A stretch of 64,000 nt of DNA from Bradyrhizobium liaoningense (GTDB lineage Bacteria > Pseudomonadota > Alphaproteobacteria > Rhizobiales > Xanthobacteraceae), in assembly GCF_018130785.1 (NCBI RefSeq), contig NZ_JAFCJT010000026.1, positions 1-64,000 on the forward strand, written 5' to 3'. The position numbers and the translations under genes were made by a program. Below, piece by piece: positions 51,927-61,170 of the stretch (positions are counted from its first letter, which is position 1; each line of letters starts with the position of its first letter). The notes beneath the pieces were generated by a model. It worked only from the letters and a program-made list of their open reading frames with translations. It searched no databases and was not told where the DNA came from.

Positions 51927-53594
51927 CTACTCCGCAGGCGCGGCGTGCATCTCCGGATGGGCGGCGTAGTGCTCGGTGGTGCCGAGCCTGCTGGCCGCGA
52001 ACAGTCCCGCCGCCATCACCGCGTAGGCGAACGCAACCGCGGGCGTGACGCCGAAGCCGCCGCCGATGCCGACGGCTTCTCCGTGCATGAAGCCGAAGTA
52101 AGTCAGCACGGCACCGACCAGCGCAAAGGCCGAGGCCTTCTCGAAATCGCGCTCGATGATGAAGACGCCGATTGCACCGAGGATGAGGCCGCCGAGGATG
52201 GAGCCGCCGCCCATCACTTCCAAACCGTGATAGAACACGCCTTGCTGTGGCAATGCTGCGATCGCCGCAGCCTTGACCGCGTCGGCCTTGTCGGCGGCGA
52301 GACCGCCGACAGAGGTCGCCGCCATCATGGTCGAGCCGAGCATCGTGTCGATCTGGAGCTTGGCCCAGGCGGCAAGATGTGGGGTCAGCGCCAGCACGAT
52401 CGCGGGCGCGTGCTTGACCGGCGTGGTCTGGAACGCCTGCGCGCCGATCAGCATGCCGATATAGAGCAGGATCGGCGAGATCGCGACGACGGGCACGAGT
52501 GCCAGCAGCACCGAGATGATGCCGAACCAGGCCAGCACCACCACCATGATGCCGGTCGCAGCCGAATAGCCGATGCGGCCGCCCATCGCCTTCCAGCCGG
52601 GATGACCGATATAGACGGCGTTGATGAAGGGGTTGCCCATCAGGCAGCCGATCAGGCTGACGACGCCGTCGGCGGTGAGCACCCGCGTGGTCGGATATTC
52701 GTCGCCGGCCGCTTCCGCGCTCTCGACATTGTCCATGGCCTCGACGAGGTCGTAGATGCCGAACGGAATGGCGGTAACCAGGATGATGCCGAGGAATTCG
52801 AAGCCGGAGAAGACGTAGCCCACCGCCGGGATCGGCACCGAGAAGCCGAAATTCGCGAAAGCGTCGCCGACGCCCTTGACGCTCAGCCCACCGAGACCGA
52901 GGCCGAACAGGTTCGAGCCCCAGGCGATGACCATGCCGACCGCGATCGCGACGAGGCCCGCGGGAATGCCGCGCCAATATCTCACGCCGCCGAACCAGCT
53001 CACCAGGATGATGGCGAAGCAGACCAGGCCGATCTGCGGCGTCATGTACATCTCTAACGCCGGACGCATCGAGATGAAGGTGACGGAGACGCCGGCGAGC
53101 GTGCCGAGCAGCGCCGCGCGCGGCGTGATCTTGCGGATGAACGGTGCGATGAAGCCGCCGATCATCAGGATAAAGCTCTGGAAAAACACCCAGACGAGGC
53201 CCGCCGACCAGCCCTTGAGCGGATCGCCGGTCTTCAGCGTGATCGGCAGCATGATCACGAAGGTGACGATGAACATGTGCGGCACGCTGACGCCCGACGG
53301 TAACGCGCAGACGTCGTTGCGGCCGGTCTTCTGCGCGAGACGATAGGCGAGGTATGCGTAGTAGAAGGTCGACAGGCACATCATCAGCCCGAGTGCCGGC
53401 AGGATGCGGCCGAACACGAGACCATCAGGCATCTTCAGCACGAAGCGCAGCAGGCCTGTGAGCACCAGCATGTTGACGAGGATGTTGGTGCCGAAGCCGA
53501 AAAACGCGTTCCAGTCGCCCGATGTCCATAGTGCCGGCTTGAATTCGGACGTATTGCTCTCAGATTTGCCGGCCGTCCCCGTCAATGTGCTCAT
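51927..53594 (-). CDS. NCS2/AzgA-type permease family protein
   Basis: 555 residues, about 12-14 helices. The N-terminal FFGFGTNILVNMLVLTGLL and the middle EFLGIILVTAIPFGIYDLVEAMDNVESA fit the nucleobase:cation symporter 2 and AzgA relatives; NPFINAVYIGHPGWKAMGGRIGYS is the second conserved half. It would import purines, pyrimidines or a related nitrogenous compound. It starts four bases after the cysteine-hydrolase gene on the same strand, so the permease probably supplies that enzyme. Confidence 0.88.
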   Translation of the reverse strand: MSTLTGTAGKSESNTSEFKPALWTSGDWNAFFGFGTNILVNMLVLTGLLRFVLKMPDGLVFGRILPALGLMMCLSTFYYAYLAYRLAQKTGRNDVCALPSGVSVPHMFIVTFVIMLPITLKTGDPLKGWSAGLVWVFFQSFILMIGGFIAPFIRKITPRAALLGTLAGVSVTFISMRPALEMYMTPQIGLVCFAIILVSWFGGVRYWRGIPAGLVAIAVGMVIAWGSNLFGLGLGGLSVKGVGDAFANFGFSVPIPAVGYVFSGFEFLGIILVTAIPFGIYDLVEAMDNVESAEAAGDEYPTTRVLTADGVVSLIGCLMGNPFINAVYIGHPGWKAMGGRIGYSAATGIMVVVLAWFGIISVLLALVPVVAISPILLYIGMLIGAQAFQTTPVKHAPAIVLALTPHLAAWAKLQIDTMLGSTMMAATSVGGLAADKADAVKAAAIAALPQQGVFYHGLEVMGGGSILGGLILGAIGVFIIERDFEKASAFALVGAVLTYFGFMHGEAVGIGGGFGVTPAVAFAYAVMAAGLFAASRLGTTEHYAAHPEMHAAPAE

Positions 53595-53598
53595 GACA

Positions 53599-54303
53599 CT
53601 ACCCCTGTGTGGTCGAAGTCTTCATTGCCTCCAGTACTGCGGCTGAGTCCGCGACCCAGCCGAAGATGCCGCCCTGGGCCTTGATCATCTTCAGGCCCAT
53701 CTCGTGAAACTCGGGGAAGTAGGACGCACAGCCGTCCGACATGACGACGCAGCGATAGCCGCGGTCATTGGCCTCGCGCACGGTGGTGTTGACGCACACT
53801 TCCGTTGTGACGCCGCAGACGAGCAAGTTCTCGATGCCGTATTTCTCCAGCACGTCGGTGAGCTCGGTGGCGTAGAACGCGCCCTTGCCGGGCTTGTCGA
53901 TCACGACCTCGCTGTCGAGCGGATAAAGCTCGGGAATGATGTCGTGGCCGGCCTCGCCACGAATGAGGATGCGCCCCATCGGGCCGGGATCGCCGATGCG
54001 CAAGGACGGCGCGCCGCGCTCGACTTTTGCGGGCGGCGCGTCGGAAAGATCGGGCAGATGCCCCTCGCGGGTATGGATCACCAGCATGCCGGTGTCACGC
54101 GCCGCCTTCAGCACCACCCCGATCGGCTTTACCGCGCGCGCGAGCTGGCTGACGTCATTGCCGAGCGTCTCGCCAAAGCCGCCGGGCTCCATGAAATCGC
54201 GCTGCATGTCGATGATGAGAAGCGCGGTGCTCGCCCAGTCGAGCTTGATCGGCTCAGGCTCGGCGCTGATGACGCCCAGTGTCGGCTTGCTTGAGCTCAA
54301 CAT
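53599..54303 (-). CDS. Isochorismatase-family cysteine hydrolase, biuret-hydrolase-like
   Basis: 234 residues. The catalytic triad fits: Asp32 in LLIIDMQRDF, Lys137 in VVIDKPGKGAF, Cys170 in CGVTTEVCVNTT. The stretch HTREGHLPDLSD..., IGDPGPMGRILIRGEAG and IIPELYPLDSEVVIDKPGKG follow the BiuH pattern closely, so amide hydrolysis of biuret or a near relative (for example a ureido compound) is the best guess. It is cytosolic. It precedes and is nearly fused in transcription with the NCS2 permease. Confidence 0.87.
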   Translation of the reverse strand: MLSSSKPTLGVISAEPEPIKLDWASTALLIIDMQRDFMEPGGFGETLGNDVSQLARAVKPIGVVLKAARDTGMLVIHTREGHLPDLSDAPPAKVERGAPSLRIGDPGPMGRILIRGEAGHDIIPELYPLDSEVVIDKPGKGAFYATELTDVLEKYGIENLLVCGVTTEVCVNTTVREANDRGYRCVVMSDGCASYFPEFHEMGLKMIKAQGGIFGWVADSAAVLEAMKTSTTQG

Positions 54304-54525
54304 GACGCAGGTCCCCGCGAGAACTCTCTTTGCCAGGAGTTCTGCAAGCGCCGTGCCATTGTGTACAATTGCGGGAGAGCACGAGGCGTGGAAGAATTTG
54401 TAGCGTGCTCAAAACCTTACGCGAGAAGCCGACGCCTGCTTATTCCCTGTGCGACGGCTTTGCGACGTGCAATTGCTTAAAGGATGAGCGCTCTCCGCTC
54501 GTCATTCCGGGGCGACGCCTCGCGC

Positions 54526-55479
54526 CTACCGCCCCGCGCCGTACAGCTGCCGATATTCATTCTCATACGGCGCATACGAATCCTTCAGCGTCGCCATGTT
54601 CAGCAGCATCGTCGCCACCACAGCGCCCGCCTTGTCGAACACGCGCGTCTTCACCCAGGCGCTCTCGGTGCGGCGGCTGCCGGACAGCATGACGACCTCG
54701 CGCTCGACTTCATATTCCTCGTCGGCGAACAGCGGCCCCTTCACCAGCCTGATCTCCTGATCGGCGAACAGGCCGACGGCCGGTCCCTTCGCCGGCAACG
54801 GATCATCCTTGGAGCGGTACTGGAACAACACGCTCAGCATCTCCATCGGGATGATGGCCTTGCGCCAGGGATTATCGGCGCCCGCATAGTAAGGCGAGTT
54901 CTCGGTGATGACGGCGAGCTTTTGCCGGAGGGAGAACGGATAGAGGTCGCCCATGCTCTGGTCGAACGCCATCCGCACCGCCTGCCGCTTGCTGGTCTGC
55001 GCCACCTTCACGTCGCGCAGGATCACGGGATCGGCGAGCGGCCTGAGCTCGGTGAGGCGTGTCTCCAGTGCGGTCGCCGCGTGCGGTTCGCCGACCGAGG
55101 CTGTGCCGCGCAGCACCTCGGTGCCATCGCGCTTGACCATCTGGATCTGGCACTGGCGCGTGCCGGGCAGCGGCTTCGACAGGATCGCCTGCACCTCCTC
55201 GCCTTCGTAGCAGACGCTGCGATAATGTGCGGAGAGACAACCGGTCTCGAACCAGGCCTGCCCCCACAGACGCGCGCCGAGCGGGGCGAACTGGCTGAAA
55301 TGCGTGGGACCCTCGATGGTGCCGCCCTTGAAGCCGAGCTTCTGCGCGGTGGCATCGTCGTGGATCGAGGCGTGCGCGTCGTAAGTCTGCGCCTGCAGCA
55401 TCTGGCGCGGCCGGCGCCACGGGCCGATCAGCGCCTCGGCCGTCTCGGTGATCTCGGTGTCGAATGCGTTCGCCATCAT
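54526..55479 (-). CDS. Hot-dog/MaoC-like protein of unknown substrate
   Basis: 317 residues. Two hot-dog-like halves can be seen: the first has DAHASIHDDATAQKLGFKGG and TIEGPTHFSQF, resembling MaoC-type enoyl-CoA hydratases (Asp/His region altered); the second runs from about residue 175. There is no signal peptide. The start at 55479 has GGAG six bases before it; a GTG at 55491 is less likely. It is divergent from the indolepyruvate oxidoreductase, so a role in acyl-CoA chemistry fits but is unproved. Confidence 0.7.
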   Translation of the reverse strand: MMANAFDTEITETAEALIGPWRRPRQMLQAQTYDAHASIHDDATAQKLGFKGGTIEGPTHFSQFAPLGARLWGQAWFETGCLSAHYRSVCYEGEEVQAILSKPLPGTRQCQIQMVKRDGTEVLRGTASVGEPHAATALETRLTELRPLADPVILRDVKVAQTSKRQAVRMAFDQSMGDLYPFSLRQKLAVITENSPYYAGADNPWRKAIIPMEMLSVLFQYRSKDDPLPAKGPAVGLFADQEIRLVKGPLFADEEYEVEREVVMLSGSRRTESAWVKTRVFDKAGAVVATMLLNMATLKDSYAPYENEYRQLYGAGR

Positions 55480-55642
55480 GATGTTCTCCACACGCAGCCA
55501 TGACTAGCAGGAGCGCCACGGATGCGGCCAGCGATATTGACTTCGCCGGCCCATGCTTTTGACTGTCATAATTCGCGTCGCGCCGCCGCACTCCCTTCCG
55601 CAGCGCAAACCCCACGCCGAGCAAGAGACGAGGACTCCTGAA

Positions 55643-58600
55643 ATGACGCTGATGCAGGTCGAGCTGGACGACAAATACCGGCTCGAATCGAAGCGGATCT
55701 TCCTGTCCGGCACGCAGGCGCTGGTTCGGTTGCCCATGTTGCAGCGCGAACGGGACCGGCTTCAGGGCCTCAACACCGGCGGCTTCATCTCCGGCTATCG
55801 CGGTTCCCCGCTCGGCATGTACGACCACGCGCTGTGGCGCGCGAAGTCGCACCTCCAGCAGCACGACATCGCCTTCGTCCCCGGCCTGAACGAGGACTTG
55901 GCTGCGACCGCCGTCTGGGGCAGCCAGCAGGTCGGCCTGTTTCCAGGCGCCAAGGTCGATGGCGTGTTCGGCATCTGGTATGGAAAGGGCCCGGGTGTCG
56001 ACCGCTCGGTCGACGCGCTGAAGCACGCCAACGCTGCCGGCACCTCGCTGAACGGCGGCGTGCTGGCGCTGGCCGGTGACGACCATGGCTGCCAGTCCTC
56101 GACGCTGGCACATCAGAGCGAGCAGGTGTTCGCGGCGGCATTGATCCCCGTGATCAATCCCGCGACGCTCCAGGATTATCTCGATCTCGGCCTCTACGGC
56201 TTCGCGCTGTCGCGCTTCTCCGGCTGCTGGGTCGGCTTCAAGGCGATCAGCGAGACCGTGGAAAGCTCGGCGTCGATCTATAGCGATCCGGAACGCATCC
56301 AGATCAAGCTGCCCGATGATTTCGAGATGCCGCCCGGCGGCCTCAACATCCGCTGGCCCGATCCGCCGCTGGACGCCGAGAGACGTCTGTTCGGCCCGAA
56401 GATGGCCGCCGTGCAGGCCTTTGCCCGCGCCAACCAGCTCGACCGCATCGTGCTCGATTCAAAGCCGGCCCGGCTCGGCATTCTCGCGACCGGCAAGGCC
56501 TATCTCGACCTCCGCCAGGCGTTGGCCGATTTGGGCATCACCGACAAGGACGCGCAGGACCTGGGCTTGCGCATCTACAAGGTCGCGCTGACCTGGCCGC
56601 TGGAGGAAAGCGGCGCGAAGCGTTTTGCCGAAGGCCTTCAGGACGTACTCGTGGTCGAGGAGAAGCGCGGCTTCATCGAAGACCAACTGATGCGCATCCT
56701 CTACAACATCGATGCGTCCCGGCGCCCCACCGTCACGGGCAAGCGCGACGAGCGCGGCGCGCCGCTGCTGCCGAGCGAGGGCGAGCTGACGCCGACCATC
56801 GTCGCTGGCGCGCTGGTAGCGCGCTTGCGCAAGCTCGGGCATCACAGTCCGGTCCTGGAGCAGCGCCTCGCCCGGCTCGAGGCGTTCGACAATCCCGTCA
56901 CATCAAGCACGCAGATCAAGCTCGCGCGCACGCCGTTCTTCTGCTCGGGCTGCCCGCACAATTCCTCGACGCGCGTGCCCGAGGGCAGCCGCGCCATGGC
57001 TGGCATCGGCTGCCACGGCATGGCCCTGAGCATGCCGACCCGCCGCACCGATCTGATCTCGCATATGGGCGCCGAGGGCGTGAACTGGATCGGCCAGTCG
57101 CCCTTCACCACCGAGAAGCACATTTTTCAGAATCTCGGTGACGGCACCTACACCCATTCCGGGCTTCTCGCCCTTCGTGCCGCTTCGGCCGCCGGCATCA
57201 ACATCACCTACAAGATCCTCTACAATGACGCGGTCGCGATGACCGGCGGCCAGCCGGCCGAGGGCGCCTTCAATGTCGCGCAGATCGCTCACCAGGTCTG
57301 GGCGGAAGGCGTGAAGCGACTGGCGATCGTCTCCGACGATCCCACCAAATATCCCGAGGGCAACTACTTCCCGCAAGGCGCGACGATCCATCACCGCCGC
57401 GAGCTCGATGCCGTGCAGCGCGAGCTGCGCGACATCAAGGGTCTCACCGTCGTCATCTACGACCAGACTTGCGCCGCCGAGAAGCGCCGCCGCCGCAAGC
57501 GCGGGCTCTATCCCGATCCCGCCAAGCGCGCCTTCATCAATGAGCTCGTCTGCGAAGGCTGCGGCGATTGCTCCCAGGCCTCCAACTGCGTCTCGGTGCA
57601 GCCGCTGGAGACCGAGTTCGGCCGCAAGCGGCAGATCGACCAGTCCAACTGCAACAAGGACTTTTCCTGCGTCGAGGGCTTTTGCCCGAGCTTTGTCACC
57701 GTGCATGGCGGCTCGCTGAAGCGGATGAAGACGTCGGCGGTCGACTCCGGACAGTTGTTCGCCGACCTGCCGCTGCCTCCTGCTCGCGAGCTGGAGGCAC
57801 CGTACAACATCCTCGTCACCGGCATCGGCGGCACCGGCGTCATCACCATCGGCGCGTTGCTCGGCATGGCGGCCCATGTCGACGGCCGCGGCTGCTCCGC
57901 GCTGGACTTCACCGGCCTGTCGCAGAAGAACGGCGCGGTGATGAGCCATGTCCGCATCGCACAGAGGCCCGAGGATATTTCCGCGGTCCGCATCACCACC
58001 GGCGGCGCCGACGTCATTCTCGGCTGCGACATGATCGTCTCGGCGGGTCCCTCCGCGCTCAGCCGCGCCGAGCGTGGCGTGACCAAGGCGTACATCAACG
58101 CCGACCTGCAGCCGACCGCGAGCTTCGTACAAAATCCCGATCTCGATTTCGAGATGGGCACGATGCAGACTGTGCTGCGCGACGCCGTAGGCGACAAGAA
58201 CCTCGACATCATCGACGCGACAGGCATCGCCGCGGCGCTGATGGGCGACAGCATCGCAACCAATCCCTTCATGCTGGGCTTCGCCTTTCAGAAGGGCGCG
58301 ATCCCGCTCTCGCTGGAGGCGCTGCTGCGCGCCATCGAGATCAACGGCGCCGCGATCGAGATGAACAAGCTCGCCTTCACCTGGGGCCGGCTGGCCGCCC
58401 ACGACATGTCGCGCGTGCGCAGCGTGCTCCAGTTCAAGAGCCGGGCCTCGGCGCCGACGAAGTCACTCGACGACATCATCGCGACGCGCGCCGAATTCCT
58501 GACCGGCTACCAGGACAAGGCCTACGCGGATCGCTACCTCGCGGCTGTGACCAAGGTACGCAAGGCGGAGAATGCCGCCTCGCCCGCCTCCACGGAGCTG

Positions 58601-59119
58601 ACCGAGGCCGTGGCAAAGAACCTGTTCAAGCTGATGTCCTACAAGGACGAGTACGAGGTCGCGCGGCTCTACACCGACGGCAGCTTTGCGAAGAAGGTGT
58701 CGGAGAAGTTCGATGGCGACTTCACGCTGAAATACCACCTCGCCCCGCCGATTTTCGCGCAGCGGGACAAGACCACCGGACATCTTCAGAAGAAGGAGTT
58801 CGGCGGCTGGATGATCCACGCCTTCCGCATCCTCGCCAAGCTGAAGTTCCTGCGGGGCGGCGCGTTCGACCCCTTCGGCCGCACCGAGGAGCGCCGGACC
58901 GAGCGGAAGCTGGTCGAGGATTATCTCGGCATGATCGACCAGCGGATGGCCGGGCTGAAGGCGGAGCAGATCCCGCTGCTGACGCGGCTCGCACGCGTGC
59001 CCGAGACGATCCGCGGCTTCGGCCACGTCAAGGAAGCCAACGTCAAGCTCGCGGCGGCGGAGAAGGCGCGGCTGGAAGCGGAGCTGGAGAACAGCCGCTT
59101 TGCGGCGGCGGCGGAGTAG
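55643..59119 (+). CDS. Indolepyruvate ferredoxin oxidoreductase family protein, fused
   Basis: 1158 residues, a fused alpha-beta (IorAB-like) 2-oxoacid:acceptor oxidoreductase. The pyruvate-binding N-domain begins near SGTQALVRLPML and has NTGGFISGYRGSPLG; the thiamine diphosphate domain holds GIGCHGMAL and NDAVAMTGGQPAEG; a 4Fe-4S ferredoxin site is CEGCGDCSQASNC; the gamma-type domain ITGIGGTGVITIGALLG follows. It decarboxylates arylpyruvates (Trp, Phe, Tyr catabolism) to acyl-CoA. The ATG at 55643 begins the fold. Repeats follow it. Confidence 0.93.
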   Translation: MTLMQVELDDKYRLESKRIFLSGTQALVRLPMLQRERDRLQGLNTGGFISGYRGSPLGMYDHALWRAKSHLQQHDIAFVPGLNEDLAATAVWGSQQVGLFPGAKVDGVFGIWYGKGPGVDRSVDALKHANAAGTSLNGGVLALAGDDHGCQSSTLAHQSEQVFAAALIPVINPATLQDYLDLGLYGFALSRFSGCWVGFKAISETVESSASIYSDPERIQIKLPDDFEMPPGGLNIRWPDPPLDAERRLFGPKMAAVQAFARANQLDRIVLDSKPARLGILATGKAYLDLRQALADLGITDKDAQDLGLRIYKVALTWPLEESGAKRFAEGLQDVLVVEEKRGFIEDQLMRILYNIDASRRPTVTGKRDERGAPLLPSEGELTPTIVAGALVARLRKLGHHSPVLEQRLARLEAFDNPVTSSTQIKLARTPFFCSGCPHNSSTRVPEGSRAMAGIGCHGMALSMPTRRTDLISHMGAEGVNWIGQSPFTTEKHIFQNLGDGTYTHSGLLALRAASAAGINITYKILYNDAVAMTGGQPAEGAFNVAQIAHQVWAEGVKRLAIVSDDPTKYPEGNYFPQGATIHHRRELDAVQRELRDIKGLTVVIYDQTCAAEKRRRRKRGLYPDPAKRAFINELVCEGCGDCSQASNCVSVQPLETEFGRKRQIDQSNCNKDFSCVEGFCPSFVTVHGGSLKRMKTSAVDSGQLFADLPLPPARELEAPYNILVTGIGGTGVITIGALLGMAAHVDGRGCSALDFTGLSQKNGAVMSHVRIAQRPEDISAVRITTGGADVILGCDMIVSAGPSALSRAERGVTKAYINADLQPTASFVQNPDLDFEMGTMQTVLRDAVGDKNLDIIDATGIAAALMGDSIATNPFMLGFAFQKGAIPLSLEALLRAIEINGAAIEMNKLAFTWGRLAAHDMSRVRSVLQFKSRASAPTKSLDDIIATRAEFLTGYQDKAYADRYLAAVTKVRKAENAASPASTELTEAVAKNLFKLMSYKDEYEVARLYTDGSFAKKVSEKFDGDFTLKYHLAPPIFAQRDKTTGHLQKKEFGGWMIHAFRILAKLKFLRGGAFDPFGRTEERRTERKLVEDYLGMIDQRMAGLKAEQIPLLTRLARVPETIRGFGHVKEANVKLAAAEKARLEAELENSRFAAAAE

Positions 59120-59142
59120 CGGGAAGGCACGCACTCTCTCCA

Positions 59143-59228
59143 CGTCATTGCGAGGAGCGAAGCGACGAAGCAATCCAGAGTCTTCCCGCGGAGACAGACT
59201 GGATTGCTTCGCTACGCTCGCAATGACG
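59143..59228. repeat. CGTCATTGCGAGGAGCGAAG inverted repeat
   Basis: The left arm, 59143-59178 (CGTCATTGCGAGGAGCGAAG onwards), pairs with the right arm ending CTCGCAATGACG at 59228, around a short centre. It is a widespread dispersed element of Bradyrhizobium and other bacteria and may act as a transcript end after the oxidoreductase gene. Confidence 0.88.
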
Positions 59229-59259
59229 AGATTGTAGGACGCACTCGCCACACACTCGG

Positions 59260-59374
59260 TGTCATCGCCCGCGAAGGGCGGGCGATCCAGTATTCCAGAG
59301 ACGCGCGTTGGAGAGCTCGCTCTCACCACGCCCCTCGCGGCGTACTGGGTGCCCCGCCTTCGCGGGGCATGACA
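59260..59374. repeat. TGTCATCGCCCGCGAAGG repeat element
   Basis: The 115-base element starts TGTCATCGCCCGCGAAGGGC and ends CGCGGGGCATGACA, so the outer ends are inverted. It lies back to back with the preceding element and 13 bases before the stop of the next leftward gene. No gene lies in 59120-59387. Confidence 0.8.
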
Positions 59375-59387
59375 GTGGTGGGCGTGA

Positions 59388-61112
59388 CTAGGCCGAGGCC
59401 GTGGCCGGGCTTGTCGTCGCCATCGCCCCCTCCGCCAGATGCCTTCCCGCGATGTACCCGAACGTCAGCGCCGGGCCGAGCGTGATCCCGGGCCCCGGAT
59501 AATTCCCGTTCATGATCGAGCCCATGTCGTTGCCGCAGGCATAGAGGCCGACAATTGGCGCGCCGCCCTCGCGCAGCACGCGCGCCTGGGCGTCGACCCT
59601 CATGCCGATCGCGGTGCCCAGATCGGCCGGATAGATGCGCATCGCAAAGAACGGCGCGCGGAGGATCGGCGCGACACACGGGTTGGGTTTATGGGCGGCA
59701 TCGCCGAGATGGCGCTGGTAGATGGTGCTGCCACGGCCGAATTCGGGATCACGGCCCTCGTTCGCATCGGCGTTATAGCTCGCGACCGTCGCCGAGAGCA
59801 CCGACGGTTTGATGCCGAGCTTCGCCGCCAGCTGCGCAATGTCGGGCGCCTCGACCAACTCGCCGCGCGCCACATAGCGCCGCACATTGCGCGTGAACGG
59901 CTTGATGCGGCCGAGGCCGTAACCCCACAGGAATTGACGATCACAAATCAGGTAGAACGGCCGATCCGCCTCGCCATTGCCGTCGCGCAGCATGGCGAGC
60001 ACGAATTCGTGGTAGGACAGCGCCTCGTTGACGAAGCGGCGGCCGGCGGCGTTGACGGCGATCACGCCGGGCTTGGCGCGGTCGGTCACTGTGTGGGGGA
60101 AGACACCGCGGCTGCCGTCGGCACGGGTAAACAGCGAGGCCGGCACCCAATAGGCCGGGCTCGCCGCCTCCGTGTTAAGCGCAGCACCGGCCGTCGCGGC
60201 GAGCCGAAGCCCGTCGCCCGTACCTGATGTGTTGGTCGCCGAGACGAAACCGGCCGCGGGCGGGAAGAAGCGCTTGCGCAACGCTGCGTCGTGCGAGAAG
60301 CCGCCGGTCGCGAGCACCACGCCACGGCGCGCGGCGATCAGGCGGTCGCGGGCACCATGGCGGATGACAACGCCGGCGACACGATCGCCCTGGATCGACA
60401 GATCTTCGACATCCGCGCTGAACAGGATCTCGACCTGCCGCGCCAGCAGCGAGGCGTAGAGCCGCGCCGCAAGCGCGTTGCCGAGATGCAGCGTCGTACC
60501 GCGCGGGCTGCGCAGCCGCTGCAAGGCGTATTCGGACACGAGCCGCGCGGCGCGCAGGGTCGAACGCAGCGATTTTCCGGCCCGGCGCAGATGCGGGATG
60601 TCGAGGCGATTGACCATCATCCCGCCGAACAGCGTGAACTCCGGCAGCGGTGCGCGCAGTCGCGCGAAATGCGCGCCCAGCCGGGTGCCGTCGAAAGCAA
60701 CCGGCTCCAGCACGCGCCCGCCTGATGTCGCGCCCAGCCGCTCCGGATAATAGTCCGGATAGACGTTCACAGGTTGTAGCCGCACCTCGGTGTTGGCTTC
60801 GAGCCAGGCGATCGCCTCTGGTCCGCGCGCGAGGAAGGCGGCGCGCAGGCCGGCATTGGCGGGCTCCGGCACCGTGCTCGACAGATAGCGAACGGCATCC
60901 GTGATGCTGTCGGAGATCCCCGCCTCTTTCATCTTGGCATTGGCGGGAATCCAGACCATGCCGCCGGACCACGCCGTGGTGCCACCGACGAACGCGGTCT
61001 TCTCGATCACCAGCACGCGCAGCCCTTCGGCGGCGGCCACTGCCGCAGCCGTCATGCCACCGGCACCCGCGCCGATGACAATGACGTCGTAGGTCTCGTG
61101 CGCCGGCATCAT
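59388..61112 (-). CDS. FAD-dependent oxidoreductase, KstD/fumarate-reductase type
   Basis: 574 residues. The N-terminal FAD fold is YDVIVIGAGAGGMTAAAVAA and EKTAFVGGTTAWSGG. The C-terminal signature MNGNYPGPGITLGPALTFG fits 3-ketosteroid delta1-dehydrogenase and related flavoproteins. No signal peptide. A catalytic Tyr is not certain, so the substrate (a steroid or another ene compound) is open. It is the last gene of a leftward set downstream of the HtrA protease gene. Confidence 0.9.
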   Translation of the reverse strand: MMPAHETYDVIVIGAGAGGMTAAAVAAAEGLRVLVIEKTAFVGGTTAWSGGMVWIPANAKMKEAGISDSITDAVRYLSSTVPEPANAGLRAAFLARGPEAIAWLEANTEVRLQPVNVYPDYYPERLGATSGGRVLEPVAFDGTRLGAHFARLRAPLPEFTLFGGMMVNRLDIPHLRRAGKSLRSTLRAARLVSEYALQRLRSPRGTTLHLGNALAARLYASLLARQVEILFSADVEDLSIQGDRVAGVVIRHGARDRLIAARRGVVLATGGFSHDAALRKRFFPPAAGFVSATNTSGTGDGLRLAATAGAALNTEAASPAYWVPASLFTRADGSRGVFPHTVTDRAKPGVIAVNAAGRRFVNEALSYHEFVLAMLRDGNGEADRPFYLICDRQFLWGYGLGRIKPFTRNVRRYVARGELVEAPDIAQLAAKLGIKPSVLSATVASYNADANEGRDPEFGRGSTIYQRHLGDAAHKPNPCVAPILRAPFFAMRIYPADLGTAIGMRVDAQARVLREGGAPIVGLYACGNDMGSIMNGNYPGPGITLGPALTFGYIAGRHLAEGAMATTSPATASA

Positions 61113-61170
61113 GCGGCTGGGGTCCGGAAGCGAGGCATGACACCGTCATACCCCGCCTGCCGCCCCGCAG

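Noticed and set aside
50986..53379. Long minus-strand frame (about 797 codons) crossing the ABC permease and NCS2 genes
   Set aside because: It overlaps two well supported membrane-protein genes in other frames and its product has no membrane or domain pattern.
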